Assembly: GCA_900469445.1 (NCBI GenBank)
Contig: UBXM01000001.1
Location: forward strand, 433,724-497,723
DNA: 64,000 nt
Source of the DNA: Hyphomicrobiales bacterium
GTDB lineage: Bacteria > Pseudomonadota > Alphaproteobacteria > Rhizobiales > Rhizobiaceae
Direction of reading: 5' to 3'
The notes beneath the pieces were generated by a model. It saw only the letters and a list, made by a program, of their open reading frames with translations, had not been told where the DNA came from and ran no database searches. The position numbers and the translations under genes are program-made. The stretch's first letter is position 1, and every line of letters begins with the position of its first letter. This document shows positions 9,126 through 18,158 of this stretch, piece after piece.

Positions 9126-9466
9126 ATCCCGCCTTCATCACCTACGGCTCGCTGCTCTGCGCCATCGCACTGGAAGTCGTCGGCACGACGCTTCTGCAGC
9201 AGAGCCAGCAATTTACCCGCCTTCTGCCGACACTCGGCATGGCGATCTGTTATGGCGCGGCATTCTATCTTCTGTCGATCACGCTGCGCGTGCTGCCCGT
9301 CGGCATCGCTTATGCGATCTGGAGCGGCCTCGGCATCGTGCTGATCTCGATCGTCGGCCTGATCCTCTTTCGCCAGAGCCTCGACGCAGCGGCCATGATC
9401 GGTCTTGGCTTCATCATCGCCGGTGTGGTCATAGTCAACGTCTTTTCCAAGACGGTCGCGCACTGA
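9122..9466 (+). CDS. Small multidrug resistance (SMR/EmrE-QacE) efflux protein
   Basis: A 114-residue inner-membrane protein with four hydrophobic helices. The essential membrane-embedded acidic residue of the family is present in helix 1 (ALEVVGTTLLQQS, Glu at about position 18), and the GIAYAIWSGLG motif of helix 3 is intact. SMR proteins are dual-topology dimers that exchange protons for cationic compounds. The start is GTG at 9122, coupled to the TetR gene by a 4-bp overlap. Substrate specificity (quaternary amines, guanidinium or polyamine) cannot be read from the sequence. Confidence 0.92.
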   Translation: MNPAFITYGSLLCAIALEVVGTTLLQQSQQFTRLLPTLGMAICYGAAFYLLSITLRVLPVGIAYAIWSGLGIVLISIVGLILFRQSLDAAAMIGLGFIIAGVVIVNVFSKTVAH

Positions 9467-9581
9467 GCAAATCCGGCGAGAACAGAAACGCCCACGCGCA
9501 TCAATTCGGTTGCAAAATCTCGACCCGATGTTGAATATGCCTTTTTGATAGTCACTCCTCCCAAGGGATCAAAAATAAGGC

Positions 9582-12500
9582 ATGGCAGCGCGGCAGCGGA
9601 TCATTCCGGTCCGGCGGGACTATAACCGCTGGGTCGCCAACCAGACATTGGAAGACTACGCGCTGCGCTTTACCGCCAAGAGCGCGCGCCGGTTTTCGTC
9701 CAGCCGCATCTCGCATACGGCAATCGGCGCAATCTCCTTCCTTGCGCTGGAAGCGATCGGCGGCGCGATCACGCTGTCCTACGGCACCACCAACGCGTTT
9801 TTCGCCATCGTGGCGGCAGCGGTCGTGATGCTGCTTGTCGGGCTGCCGATCAGCCGTTACGCCATCCGCCACGGTGTCGATATCGACCTTCTGACCCGCG
9901 GCGCATCCTTCGGTTATATCGGCTCGACCATCACGTCCCTAATCTATGCCAGCTTCACCTTCATGCTCTTTGCCATCGAGGCATCGATCATGACGGGAGC
10001 GCTCAAGCTCGCCTTCGGCATACCGCTGTGGATCGGCTACATCATCAGCGCCGTCGTGGTGATCCCGCTGGTCATCTACGGCGTGCAGCTGATCTCCCGC
10101 TTCCAGCTCCTGACGCAGCCCTTCTGGATCGTCCTCAACATCCTGCCCTTCATCTTCATCGCCTTGTCCGATTGGGAAAAATTCGATCTCTGGCGGGCCT
10201 TTGCCGGGATCGGCCATTCCAATGGAGAGATTGGCGGCGCGGCCCCCTTCGATCTCGTCGAGTTCGGAGCCGCCTCGGCGGTCATCCTCGCGCTGATGCC
10301 GCAGATCGGCGAGCAGGTGGACTTTCTGCGCTTCCTGCCACCCGAAGGCATGCGGAAATGGCGACACAGGCTTGCCATCTTCCTCGCCGGCCCCGGCTGG
10401 GTGGTCGTCGGCGTGCCGAAACTGCTGGCAGGCTCTTTTCTTGCAGTCCTGACGCTGTCGACGGCGGCCCCCGCGAGCGAGGCCGCCGATCCGGCCCATA
10501 TGTATCTGACCGCCTTCGGCTACATGATTCCCAACGACACGGCGGCGCTGCTGCTGATGGCGGCATTCGTGGTCGTCTCCCAGTTGAAGATCAACGTGAT
10601 GAACGCCTATGCCGGGTCGCTCGCCTGGTCGAACTTCTTCTCGCGCCTGACCCACAGCCATCCGGGCCGTGTTGTCTGGCTGGTCTTCAATGTCGCGATC
10701 GCGCTTTTGTTGATGGAACTCGGCATCTATCGGCTGCTGGAGGAAACGCTCGGCATCTTCTCGATCGTGGCGATGAGCTGGCTCTGCACGATTTCGGCCG
10801 ATCTCTTCATCAACAAGAAGCTCGGTCTTTCGCCTGAAGGCATCGAGTTCAAACGCGCCCATCTCTATGACGTCAACCCGGTGGGCCTGGGCGCCATGTT
10901 CGGCGCAACGACGATCGCGCTCGCGGCCCATTTCGGGCTTTTCGGCGAGCTGATGGCATCGCTTGCGACCTACCTGACGCTGACCGCTTTCCTGATCTCA
11001 CCGGCCATTGCCGTTGCCACACGTGGCAAATATTATCTGGCCCGCAAGCCGCGCCAGAGCTGGAAGACGCTCGGCTCGATCACCTGCTCGGTCTGCCAAC
11101 ATCCTTTCGAGCATGAAGACATGGCCTGGTGTCCGGCCTATGCGGCGCCGATCTGTTCGCTCTGCTGCTCGCTGGACAGCCGCTGCCACGACATGTGCAA
11201 ACCGCATGCGCGACTGAACACGCAGGTCGGAACCGTCGCGCGCTCCTTCCTCTCAGAGAGCATCATTTCCCGCCTCACCACGCGTCTTGGTCGCTACGCC
11301 ATGACCGCGATGATATCGATCTCGATGATCGGCGCGATCCTCTCACTGATCGCCTATCAGGCCGGCGAAGCGGCCCCCGCAAATGCCGAGGTGATCTACG
11401 GCACGATCCTGATCGTATTTTTCGTCTTTGCCATCATCACCGGCATTTCCTGCTGGTTCTATGTTCTGGCGCATGACAGCCGCGTTGTCGCCGAGGAGGA
11501 ATCCTCGCGGCAGAACACGCTTCTGCTCAAGGAAATCTCGGCTCACAGGAAAACCGACGCCGCCCTTCAGGACGCCAAGGAAACCGCCGAGGCCGCCAAC
11601 CGCGCCAAGAGCCGTTATGTCGTCGGCCTCAGCCACGAATTGCGCACGCCGCTCAATGCCGTGCTCGGTTACGCCCAGATCCTCGAGCGTGACGAGACGA
11701 TCCCCGCCCCGCGTCAGTCTGCGATCAAGGTCATCAAGCGCTCGGCAGATCATCTGTCGGGCCTGATCGACGGGCTGCTCGACATTTCCAAGATCGAGGC
11801 AGGCCGGCTGCAGGTCTATTCCAACGAGATCAATATCCAGGACTTTCTCGACCAGATCGTCGAGATGTTCTCGTTGCAGGCGCAGGCCAAGGGACTGGAA
11901 TTCGAGCATCTCCGCGCGCCGTCATTGCCGCATTATGTCCGAACGGATGAAAAGCGGTTGCGACAAATCCTCGTCAACCTCCTGTCCAATGCGATAAAAT
12001 TCACCGATGAAGGCAAGGTGCGCTTCGAGGTCGCCTATCGCAGCCAGGTCGCGACCTTCACCGTTTCCGATACCGGGCGCGGCATTGCCGAAAAGGATCT
12101 TGGCCGGATCTATGAGCCGTTCCAGCGCGGCGAGGCCGACAGTGTCAGGCCTATGCCCGGCCTTGGGCTTGGCCTCACCATCACCCGACTTCTCACCAAC
12201 ACCCTGGGCGGCGAGATTTCCGCGTCGAGCGTTAAGGACGAAGGTTCGACCTTCCGCGTGCGGCTGATGCTGTCTGCCATCGAACGGCCGAACACGACCC
12301 CTACCACCGAGCGCAAGATCGTCTCCTATACCGGCCCGCGCCGCACCGTCGTTGTCGTCGACGACAATCAGGATCACCGCGACCTGATGCGCGAAGTGCT
12401 GGCACCCATGGATTTCGTCGTCCTGACCGCGGCGGGCGGCCCGGAATGCCTGACGCTGATCGAAGGGGTGAAACCGGACATGTTCCTGATCGACATTTCC

Positions 12501-12968
12501 ATGCCCGGCATGAGCGGCTGGCAGCTTGTCACCCGTCTGCGCGACGAAGGCCAGACGGCCCCGATCATCATGCTCTCGGCCAATATCGGCGACGGCACGA
12601 CGGCTGATGCTGCGGGCGAAGGCCATGACGACACCCTGTCCAAGCCGGTCAACCTGCGCCGGCTCGCCGACAAGCTCGCCGCGCATCTCGGCCTTGCCTG
12701 GGTCTATGAGGGCGAAGCACCGCCCTCACCCGTCACTGCGGCGAAAAAGCCGGTCAGAAGTCCGGGGACGAGCCATTTGCAGGACTTGCTGCGCCTCGGA
12801 GAGATTGGTTACGTGCGAGGCATCGAAGCCAAGCTTGCCGATCTGGCCACCGACGAGACCAATCGCCCCTTCGCGGATGAACTTGGCCTCTACCTGAAGA
12901 CCTTCGACATGGCCGGCTACATGAAATTCCTGGAACGCCTGGACAAGGAGGAGACAAGCGATGGCTGA
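9582..12968 (+). CDS. NCS1-type permease / Cys-cluster / hybrid histidine kinase-receiver fusion
   Basis: A 1128-residue membrane sensor. Residues 1 to about 490 form a purine-cytosine-permease-like (NCS1, LeuT fold) transporter domain. A segment with eight cysteines (502, 505, 517, 525, 528, 529, 535, 539) follows, resembling a zinc-binding module. Then come two further membrane helices (about 567-635), a HisKA domain (SHELRTP, phospho-His 685), a HATPase domain (about 785-905, GLGLGLTI motif) and a receiver domain (about 920-1035, phospho-Asp 971). A short helical tail ends the protein. The stop overlaps the start of the response-regulator gene (ATG at 12961), so the pair is one two-component system. 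The permease domain probably senses, and may transport, a nucleobase, allantoin or related nitrogen compound; that is inference, as is a link to the urt operon 2 kb away. Confidence 0.88.
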   Translation: MAARQRIIPVRRDYNRWVANQTLEDYALRFTAKSARRFSSSRISHTAIGAISFLALEAIGGAITLSYGTTNAFFAIVAAAVVMLLVGLPISRYAIRHGVDIDLLTRGASFGYIGSTITSLIYASFTFMLFAIEASIMTGALKLAFGIPLWIGYIISAVVVIPLVIYGVQLISRFQLLTQPFWIVLNILPFIFIALSDWEKFDLWRAFAGIGHSNGEIGGAAPFDLVEFGAASAVILALMPQIGEQVDFLRFLPPEGMRKWRHRLAIFLAGPGWVVVGVPKLLAGSFLAVLTLSTAAPASEAADPAHMYLTAFGYMIPNDTAALLLMAAFVVVSQLKINVMNAYAGSLAWSNFFSRLTHSHPGRVVWLVFNVAIALLLMELGIYRLLEETLGIFSIVAMSWLCTISADLFINKKLGLSPEGIEFKRAHLYDVNPVGLGAMFGATTIALAAHFGLFGELMASLATYLTLTAFLISPAIAVATRGKYYLARKPRQSWKTLGSITCSVCQHPFEHEDMAWCPAYAAPICSLCCSLDSRCHDMCKPHARLNTQVGTVARSFLSESIISRLTTRLGRYAMTAMISISMIGAILSLIAYQAGEAAPANAEVIYGTILIVFFVFAIITGISCWFYVLAHDSRVVAEEESSRQNTLLLKEISAHRKTDAALQDAKETAEAANRAKSRYVVGLSHELRTPLNAVLGYAQILERDETIPAPRQSAIKVIKRSADHLSGLIDGLLDISKIEAGRLQVYSNEINIQDFLDQIVEMFSLQAQAKGLEFEHLRAPSLPHYVRTDEKRLRQILVNLLSNAIKFTDEGKVRFEVAYRSQVATFTVSDTGRGIAEKDLGRIYEPFQRGEADSVRPMPGLGLGLTITRLLTNTLGGEISASSVKDEGSTFRVRLMLSAIERPNTTPTTERKIVSYTGPRRTVVVVDDNQDHRDLMREVLAPMDFVVLTAAGGPECLTLIEGVKPDMFLIDISMPGMSGWQLVTRLRDEGQTAPIIMLSANIGDGTTADAAGEGHDDTLSKPVNLRRLADKLAAHLGLAWVYEGEAPPSPVTAAKKPVRSPGTSHLQDLLRLGEIGYVRGIEAKLADLATDETNRPFADELGLYLKTFDMAGYMKFLERLDKEETSDG

Positions 12969-13887
12969 CACCGCAAAGCCCCGCGACATCGTTCTTCTGG
13001 TGGATGACAGCCCCGATGCACTGGGTTTCCTGACCGAGGCGCTGGAACAGTCCGGCTTCTCCGTCCTCATCGCCACATCGGGCCAGTCCGCACTCAACAT
13101 CGTCGACAAGATCACCCCCGACCTCATCCTTCTCGATGCCGTCATGCCCGGCATGGACGGGTTTGAAACCTGCAGGCGCCTGAAGACCAATGCGGGCGTC
13201 GCCCAGGTGCCGGTGATCTTCATGACCGGCCTGACCGAAACGGAACATGTCGTCCACGCGCTGGGCTCCGGCGGCGTCGATTACCTCACCAAGCCGATCA
13301 ATATCGACGAGCTTCGAGCCCGTATCCGGGTTCACCTCGCCAATGCCCGCTCTGCCCAGAGCGCAAGGGTGGCGCTCGATGCCGCCGGCCGCCACCTTCT
13401 TGCCGTCCGGGCCGATGGCAGCATTCAGTGGTCGACACCCCAGGCAACCCGGCTGATCAACGCCGCCACCGGCAGCGACGACGGGCTGGAACTGGTTGCC
13501 GCCCGGATCGCGACCTGGATGTCGGACCGCGATCGGCCCGGCTTTTCACGCGACGCCGCCTTCCTGCTGGAAGAACGCGAGGAAAAGGGACTGCAGCTTT
13601 CCTATCTCGGCGGCCTTGGCGCGGACGAGTTCCTCTTCCGGCTGACGGCAAACAATCGCCGCCCCGATAGCGAAATCCTGCGCCAGCATTTTCCGCTGAC
13701 AGCAAGGGAATCCGAGGTGCTTCTCTGGATCGCCAAGGGCAAGGCGAACCGCGACATCGGCGAAATTCTCGGCCTCTCGGCGCGTACGGTCAACAAGCAC
13801 CTGGAGCAGATCTACGTCAAACTCGGCGTCGAGAACCGCGCTTCGGCGGCAGTGAGAGCCGCACATGTCCTGCACGAGGGCTCCTGA
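12961..13887 (+). CDS. LuxR/FixJ-type response regulator partnered with the transporter-kinase
   Basis: A 308-residue protein. The receiver domain (residues 9-125) has the acidic pair D15/D16 and phospho-acceptor D59 (LLDAVMPGMDG). A middle segment of about 100 residues of unassigned fold (LDAAGRHLLAVRADGSIQWSTP onward, PAS-like in length) precedes a C-terminal LuxR helix-turn-helix (LTARESEVLLWIAKGKANR, then TVNKHLEQIYVKLGVENR). Its start codon lies inside the last codons of the kinase gene, an 8-bp overlap. It should be the output transcription factor of the sensor at 9582-12968; targets are unknown. Confidence 0.92.
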   Translation: MADTAKPRDIVLLVDDSPDALGFLTEALEQSGFSVLIATSGQSALNIVDKITPDLILLDAVMPGMDGFETCRRLKTNAGVAQVPVIFMTGLTETEHVVHALGSGGVDYLTKPINIDELRARIRVHLANARSAQSARVALDAAGRHLLAVRADGSIQWSTPQATRLINAATGSDDGLELVAARIATWMSDRDRPGFSRDAAFLLEEREEKGLQLSYLGGLGADEFLFRLTANNRRPDSEILRQHFPLTARESEVLLWIAKGKANRDIGEILGLSARTVNKHLEQIYVKLGVENRASAAVRAAHVLHEGS

Positions 13888-14038
13888 AATCACATGATGG
13901 AATGAGATTCTCATCAGCCATGCGAGTTGCGCAAAAAATATGCGCCACGCTTACATTCGCCAATTAGAATATACTCATATCAAAGTGCAATCTGGCATTC
14001 GTTGTTGCGCCGCAACGGAAGGGGTAGAGAATCACGAC

Positions 14039-14263
14039 ATGCACAAGGTCGCCTCGATGAAACCCGAAACCAGCAGTTCGTCACTCGTCTCTCTTCTCAG
14101 CCTCGTCAAAACACTGAAGTGTGACGATGCACGGCATTCCATGTCGACTTTCGAGAGAGAAGCAAGGATCGCGAACGTCATCGAGAAACTGGCGAGCTTC
14201 CAGAAAATCCCCGCCATTCCCGCTCAGGCGGCGCCGATGACTTTCAGCGCCGAAGAAAGATAA
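14039..14263 (+). CDS. Possible small hypothetical protein
   Basis: A 74-codon reading frame (a second start at 14057 has an AAGG 8 nt upstream) with a Ser-rich start and an amphipathic helical stretch STFEREARIANVIEKLASF. No family is recognised. Its last 40 bp overlap the end of the convergent PAS gene, which is unusual and weakens the call. The rest of the 336-bp space between the response regulator and the PAS gene (13888-14223) is AT-richer than its surroundings, with a GTTGCG-C-CGCAAC palindrome at 14004-14016, and could instead be regulatory. Confidence 0.3.
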   Translation: MHKVASMKPETSSSSLVSLLSLVKTLKCDDARHSMSTFEREARIANVIEKLASFQKIPAIPAQAAPMTFSAEER

Positions 14264-14724
14264 CGGGCCGCCAGCTCGTTGCCACGCTTGTGAGCCAGTT
14301 CCAGCGCCGACTTGCAATAACCAGCAAGCGGATCGGAAATGGAAGAGACCAAAGCGCTCGAAATCTCCATGATCGTGCCGTTATAGATGAACGGGATACC
14401 CGCATTGTCCTTGAGGCAACGGCCGACCGACAAAACATCGACCGCTCCCCTTTTGCCGTGATCGATGCGGTACTGCTCCTGATAGACCGACCCGCTGGTG
14501 ATGGCCCGATGAATGGAGGCCGCGACCCGTGGCCGGTCGTCGACGGAGATCCGCTCCATCAGCGAAAGAATAGGCAGGCCCGCCGCCATGACATCTGCCT
14601 CGATATCAAAGAGTTCCGCCAGCGCGACGTCGCCGTAAAACCGGTCTTCAGCCAGATCCCAGCTAAAGAAAGCCATCTCATAAGATAAAAATGCAGCGCC
14701 AAGCTCGGTATTCAGAGGAAACAT
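14224..14724 (-). CDS. PAS-domain-only protein
   Basis: A 166-residue protein consisting essentially of one PAS_3-type fold. FFSWDLAEDRFYGDVALAELFDIE is the N-cap, DRPRVAASIHRAITSGSVYQEQYRI is the helix/strand core, and VLSVGRCLKDNAGIPFIYNGTIMEIS gives the C-terminal sheet. No kinase, cyclase or HTH output domain is attached, so it is a stand-alone sensor or adaptor. A helical tail of about 45 residues follows. It is monocistronic, and an AAAGG lies upstream of its ATG. The ligand and partner are unknown. Confidence 0.8.
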   Translation of the reverse strand: MFPLNTELGAAFLSYEMAFFSWDLAEDRFYGDVALAELFDIEADVMAAGLPILSLMERISVDDRPRVAASIHRAITSGSVYQEQYRIDHGKRGAVDVLSVGRCLKDNAGIPFIYNGTIMEISSALVSSISDPLAGYCKSALELAHKRGNELAARYLSSALKVIGAA

Positions 14725-14860
14725 GCGAATCCTTTTCTGGAACGATCCTGGACTACTTATTTTAGAACATCCTAATTGCGTAAATTACAGTTTCTGACCC
14801 GCAAACAATCGCCCCTAAATTTATGGGGGTCCCCAACCACACGCTTGTTCCACAAACAAG

Positions 14861-14884
14861 AAAAGCCCGGCGGTGCCGGGCTTT
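14861..14884 (-). terminator. Rho-independent terminator of livK
   Basis: A 10-bp GC-rich stem (AAAGCCCGGC/GCCGGGCTTT, 3-nt loop) lies 28 bp beyond the livK stop and is followed on the minus strand by a T-rich run (TTTTCTTGTTT). Confidence 0.9.
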
Positions 14885-14912
14885 CCGATGATCTCTTTCA
14901 AGACGTGAGCGC

Positions 14913-16034
14913 TTAGCTGCCCTGCTGGAAGTAGCTGAACTTGCCGTCCGGGCCCTTCTTCCATTCGTACATGACGTAGCCCGGAAGCTTCGGGTCGCCC
15001 TTTTCGTCGAAGGCGATTTCGCCGAGAACGGTCTTGTACGAACCTTCCTTCAGCTTCGCCGCAACGGCTTCCGCATCTTCTGCGCTACCGGCGGCCTTGA
15101 TCGCTTCAGCGATGAGCTGAACGGCAGCGTAGGAGTAGAGCGTGTAGGCCTCCGGGTTGAAGCCGGCGGCCTTAAACTTCTCGACAAGTTCCTTGTTTTC
15201 CGGGCGGAGCGTCGGGTCCGGGCCGAAGGTGTTGAGCGTGCCCTCTACGGCGTCACCAGCAATCGAGGCAAGTTCGTTGGAAACGATACCGTCACCCGAA
15301 ACGAGCGTTGCCTTGAGACCCTGATCCTTTGCCTGACGGATGATCAGGCCGGCTTCGGTATGAAGGCCACCCCAGTAGATGATCGAAACGCCGGCTTCCT
15401 TCATCTTGGCGATGAGGGCGGAGAAGTCCTTGTCGCCGGTGTTGACGCCTTCGCGCACGACTTCCTTCTTGCCGGCTGCGTTGTAGGCCTTCTGGGTCTC
15501 GTTGGCGAGGCCCTGGCCGTAAGGCGTCTTGTCGTCGATGATGGCGATCTTCGCATCGGCAAACTTGTCGGCAAGATACTTGCCGGCAACGCCGCCCTGC
15601 TGGTCGTCACGGCCGCAGGTGCGGAACGTGTTCCACAGGCCGCGCTCGGTAAAGACCGGGTTGGTTGCAGCCGGAGTCACTTCGAGAATGCCGTTTTCGG
15701 CATAGACTTCCGAAGCCGGGATAGAAACGCCCGAGTTGAAGTGACCGACCACATACTTGATGCCGTCGGCGACGAACTTGTTGGCGACCGAAACACCCTG
15801 CTTGGCGTCGGACACGTCGTCGCCGAGCGCGATCACCAGCTTTTCGCCGTTGATGCCGCCAGCGGCGTTGATGTCGGCGATCGCCTGCTCGGCACCCTTC
15901 TGCAGCTGCGCACCGAATGCTGCGTTCGGGCCGGTCAACGGACCGCCGACGGCAATGGTGATGTCGGCCCATGCATTGCCGCTGAAGGCAACCATGGCCG
16001 TCAGCGCGACGGCGGAAAGAAGAGACTTCTTCAT
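14913..16034 (-). CDS. livK: Branched-chain amino acid ABC transporter substrate-binding protein LivK
   Basis: A 373-residue periplasmic binding protein of the Leu/Ile/Val-binding type. The signal peptide ends near [13 protein letters not shown], and the mature part has the typical [21 protein letters not shown] start and [21 protein letters not shown] ligand-binding stretch. It follows livHMGF and the small membrane protein on the same strand but has its own 142-bp upstream region and its own terminator, which suits a binding protein made in excess. An AATAACT-GGG-AGTTATT palindrome surrounds the Shine-Dalgarno sequence. Confidence 0.93.
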   Translation of the reverse strand: MKKSLLSAVALTAMVAFSGNAWADITIAVGGPLTGPNAAFGAQLQKGAEQAIADINAAGGINGEKLVIALGDDVSDAKQGVSVANKFVADGIKYVVGHFNSGVSIPASEVYAENGILEVTPAATNPVFTERGLWNTFRTCGRDDQQGGVAGKYLADKFADAKIAIIDDKTPYGQGLANETQKAYNAAGKKEVVREGVNTGDKDFSALIAKMKEAGVSIIYWGGLHTEAGLIIRQAKDQGLKATLVSGDGIVSNELASIAGDAVEGTLNTFGPDPTLRPENKELVEKFKAAGFNPEAYTLYSYAAVQLIAEAIKAAGSAEDAEAVAAKLKEGSYKTVLGEIAFDEKGDPKLPGYVMYEWKKGPDGKFSYFQQGS

Positions 16035-16036
16035 TG

Positions 16037-16053
16037 AATAACTCCCAGTTATT
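16037..16053 (-). promoter_or_regulatory. Palindrome around the livK ribosome-binding site
   Basis: Read on the minus strand it is AATAACT-GGG-AGTTATT, perfect 7-bp arms with GGGAG, the Shine-Dalgarno core, 7 nt before the ATG. It partly overlaps a TATAAT at 16051-16056. It may act as an mRNA hairpin or as an operator at a short-leader promoter; the sequence does not decide. No good -35 box was found. Confidence 0.45.
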
Positions 16054-16176
16054 ATAAGGTGAGTGCCTTTTTGGGATCCCGCGCAATACCCACCATCACT
16101 GCGCCGGAAGCTGTTCCACCTTTTGGTGTATTCTTATATTTGCCCAAACCGATCTGAATTCAGAAAAGACCGGCTG

Positions 16177-16530
16177 TCAATCTTTCTTCCTCCAGGAAAA
16201 TGCCGAGGTCGGCTCGTAGAGCCAGTAGTAGTTCTGGACCATTTGCCGGGTGCGCCGGATACGGAAGCCGGCCAGCGCAAAAGCGAACAAAAGAACGAAG
16301 TCCAGGACGAAATAGAAGGCGCTGATGAACGGCCCCTGGAACAGCGCATAATGCAGGAACTGCATGGCGACTGTCAGCAGCACCGCGTAGACCACCACCT
16401 CGCGATAGCCGTTCCAGCCCTCGGCCGCAGCCTTGCCCGACCGCCATGCCGTCCAGAAACCGAGCAGCAGGACGATGCCACGCAGGAAATAACGGACGAC
16501 GGTATCGTTTTCGAAAAACAGGCCCTGCAT
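16177..16530 (-). CDS. Small membrane protein of the liv operon (probably DUF6867)
   Basis: A 117-residue protein with three or four hydrophobic segments (VVRYFLRGIVLLLGFWTAW; EVVVYAVLLTVAMQFLHYALF; FISAFYFVLDFVLLFAFALAGF) and a charged C-terminus with an R-T-R-Q-M-V-Q-N-Y-Y-W-L motif. It lies 39 bp after livF on the same strand. I believe it belongs to DUF6867, a family found in rhizobial liv operons, but the family name is from memory. The role is unknown; an accessory of the Liv permease is an inference from position. Confidence 0.75.
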   Translation of the reverse strand: MQGLFFENDTVVRYFLRGIVLLLGFWTAWRSGKAAAEGWNGYREVVVYAVLLTVAMQFLHYALFQGPFISAFYFVLDFVLLFAFALAGFRIRRTRQMVQNYYWLYEPTSAFSWRKKD

Positions 16531-16569
16531 GTCAGTGGCTCCCCAGGATCAGGGTGAGAAGGATCGCGC

Positions 16570-17298
16570 TCAATGCCGGCCTCCTTCGAGATAGGCGGCA
16601 CGGACTTCCGGGTTGGCCAGGAGTTCCTTTCCGGAACCCGACATCGTCACACGGCCGTTGACCATGACATAGGCGCGGTCCGACAGTTTCAGCGCCGCGA
16701 ATGCGTTCTGCTCGACGAGAAAGACGGTCAGCCCTTCTTCCTTGTTGAGCTTCTTGATCGCCTCGAAAATACCCTTGACGATCAGCGGTGCCAGGCCGAG
16801 CGACGGCTCGTCGAGCAACAGCAGCTTGGGACGCGACATCAGCGCGCGGCCGATCGACAACATCTGCTGTTCGCCGCCCGAAAGCGTGCCGCCGCGCTGG
16901 CTTTGACGTTCCTTCAGACGCGGGAACATCACGAACACCTTCTCGACGTCTTCCTTGAAATATTTCAGGTTGTCGAGATTGGCGCCCATCTGCAGGTTTT
17001 CCAGCACAGTCATGCGCGGAAAGATGCGCCGCCCTTCCGGCGACTGGGCGATGCGCCGCCTAGCGATCAGATGTGTCGGCAGCTTGGTGATATCCTCGCC
17101 GTCGAAAATGACCTGACCTGTGCGGGCCTGCGGAGAACCGCAGATGGTCATCATCAGGGTCGACTTGCCGGCGCCGTTGGCGCCGATCAGGCTGACGATC
17201 TCGCCCTTGTGGACCTCGACATCGACGCCCGAAAGCGCGCGAATATTGCCGTAATAGGTTTCTACACCCTGGACTTTCAGAAGGGTTTCACCGGCCAT
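16570..17298 (-). CDS. livF: Branched-chain amino acid ABC transporter ATPase LivF
   Basis: A 242-residue ABC ATPase. Walker A is LIGANGAGKST near residue 38, the signature is LSGGEQQMLSIGR and Walker B is LLLLDEPSLGLAP, which is characteristic of LivF. The start ATG overlaps the livG stop (ATGA at 17298), so translation is coupled. It forms the ATPase heterodimer with LivG on the LivHM permease. Confidence 0.95.
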   Translation of the reverse strand: MAGETLLKVQGVETYYGNIRALSGVDVEVHKGEIVSLIGANGAGKSTLMMTICGSPQARTGQVIFDGEDITKLPTHLIARRRIAQSPEGRRIFPRMTVLENLQMGANLDNLKYFKEDVEKVFVMFPRLKERQSQRGGTLSGGEQQMLSIGRALMSRPKLLLLDEPSLGLAPLIVKGIFEAIKKLNKEEGLTVFLVEQNAFAALKLSDRAYVMVNGRVTMSGSGKELLANPEVRAAYLEGGRH

Positions 17299-18158
17299 CA
17301 GACGGTCCCCTCATCGAGTTTTTCCTCGATTGCTTCAACTTCATCATCCTCGACGCCGAGATAGGCTGCGATCACCTTCGGGTCGTTCTTCACGTGATCA
17401 GGCGTGCCGTCGGAAATCTTCTGGCCATATTCCAGAACGACGACATGGTCGGAAATCTCCATGACGACGGACATGTCGTGCTCGATCAGGAGCAGCGACG
17501 TGCCACCATCGCGAATGGTGCGCAACAGCGTGTTGAGCGTCAGGGATTCCTTCGGGTTGAGACCGGCGGCCGGCTCGTCCAGGCAGAGCAGTTCCGGCCC
17601 TGTGCACATGGCGCGGGCGATTTCCAGACGGCGCTGCGCACCATAGGAAAGATCACCCGCCGGATCATCGGCGCGATCGATGAGATCGGCCAGTTCCAGC
17701 CAGTAGCGCGCCTTGTCGATCGCTTCCTTGGCCGCCGTCTTGTAGGCCGGCAGACCGAGAAGACCGAGAACCGTGAAACCCGATGCCTTCATCAGCACGT
17801 TGTGCTGTGCCACCAGCAGGTTTTCCAGAACCGTCAGGCCGGAAAACAGCCGGATGTTCTGGAAGGTACGGGAAACGCCCGCCACCTTGTTGATCTCGAA
17901 ATCGCGCAGGCGCTCCAGCAGGAACTCGTTGCCGTTCTCGCGTGACAGCGTGATCATGCCCATCGTCGGCTTGTAGAAGCCGGTGATGCAGTTGAACACC
18001 GTGGTCTTGCCGGCACCGTTCGGGCCGATCAGTGCGGTGATCTCACCGCGCTTGGCTTCGAACGAGAAGTCGTTGATCGCCATCAGGCCACCGAACTTCA
18101 TCGACAGGTGCTCGACCTTGAGGATTGCGTCTTTTGTCATTGTCGTCCCCGTCGCCAT
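17298..18158 (-). CDS. livG: Branched-chain amino acid ABC transporter ATPase LivG
   Basis: A 286-residue ABC ATPase. Walker A is LIGPNGAGKTT, the signature is LSYGAQRRLEIARAM, and the AGLNPKES segment follows Walker B, as in LivG. The listed start (18158) gives an ATGA overlap with livM; an alternative ATG at 18140 (MTKDAILKVEH) matches the usual family N-terminus better. The acidic C-terminal tail DDEVEAIEEKLDEG is somewhat longer than usual. Confidence 0.94.
   Translation of the reverse strand: MATGTTMTKDAILKVEHLSMKFGGLMAINDFSFEAKRGEITALIGPNGAGKTTVFNCITGFYKPTMGMITLSRENGNEFLLERLRDFEINKVAGVSRTFQNIRLFSGLTVLENLLVAQHNVLMKASGFTVLGLLGLPAYKTAAKEAIDKARYWLELADLIDRADDPAGDLSYGAQRRLEIARAMCTGPELLCLDEPAAGLNPKESLTLNTLLRTIRDGGTSLLLIEHDMSVVMEISDHVVVLEYGQKISDGTPDHVKNDPKVIAAYLGVEDDEVEAIEEKLDEGTV

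Noticed and set aside
16051..16056. TATAAT before livK as a -10 box
   Set aside because: No matching -35 was found at any normal spacing; noted only as an alternative to an mRNA hairpin.
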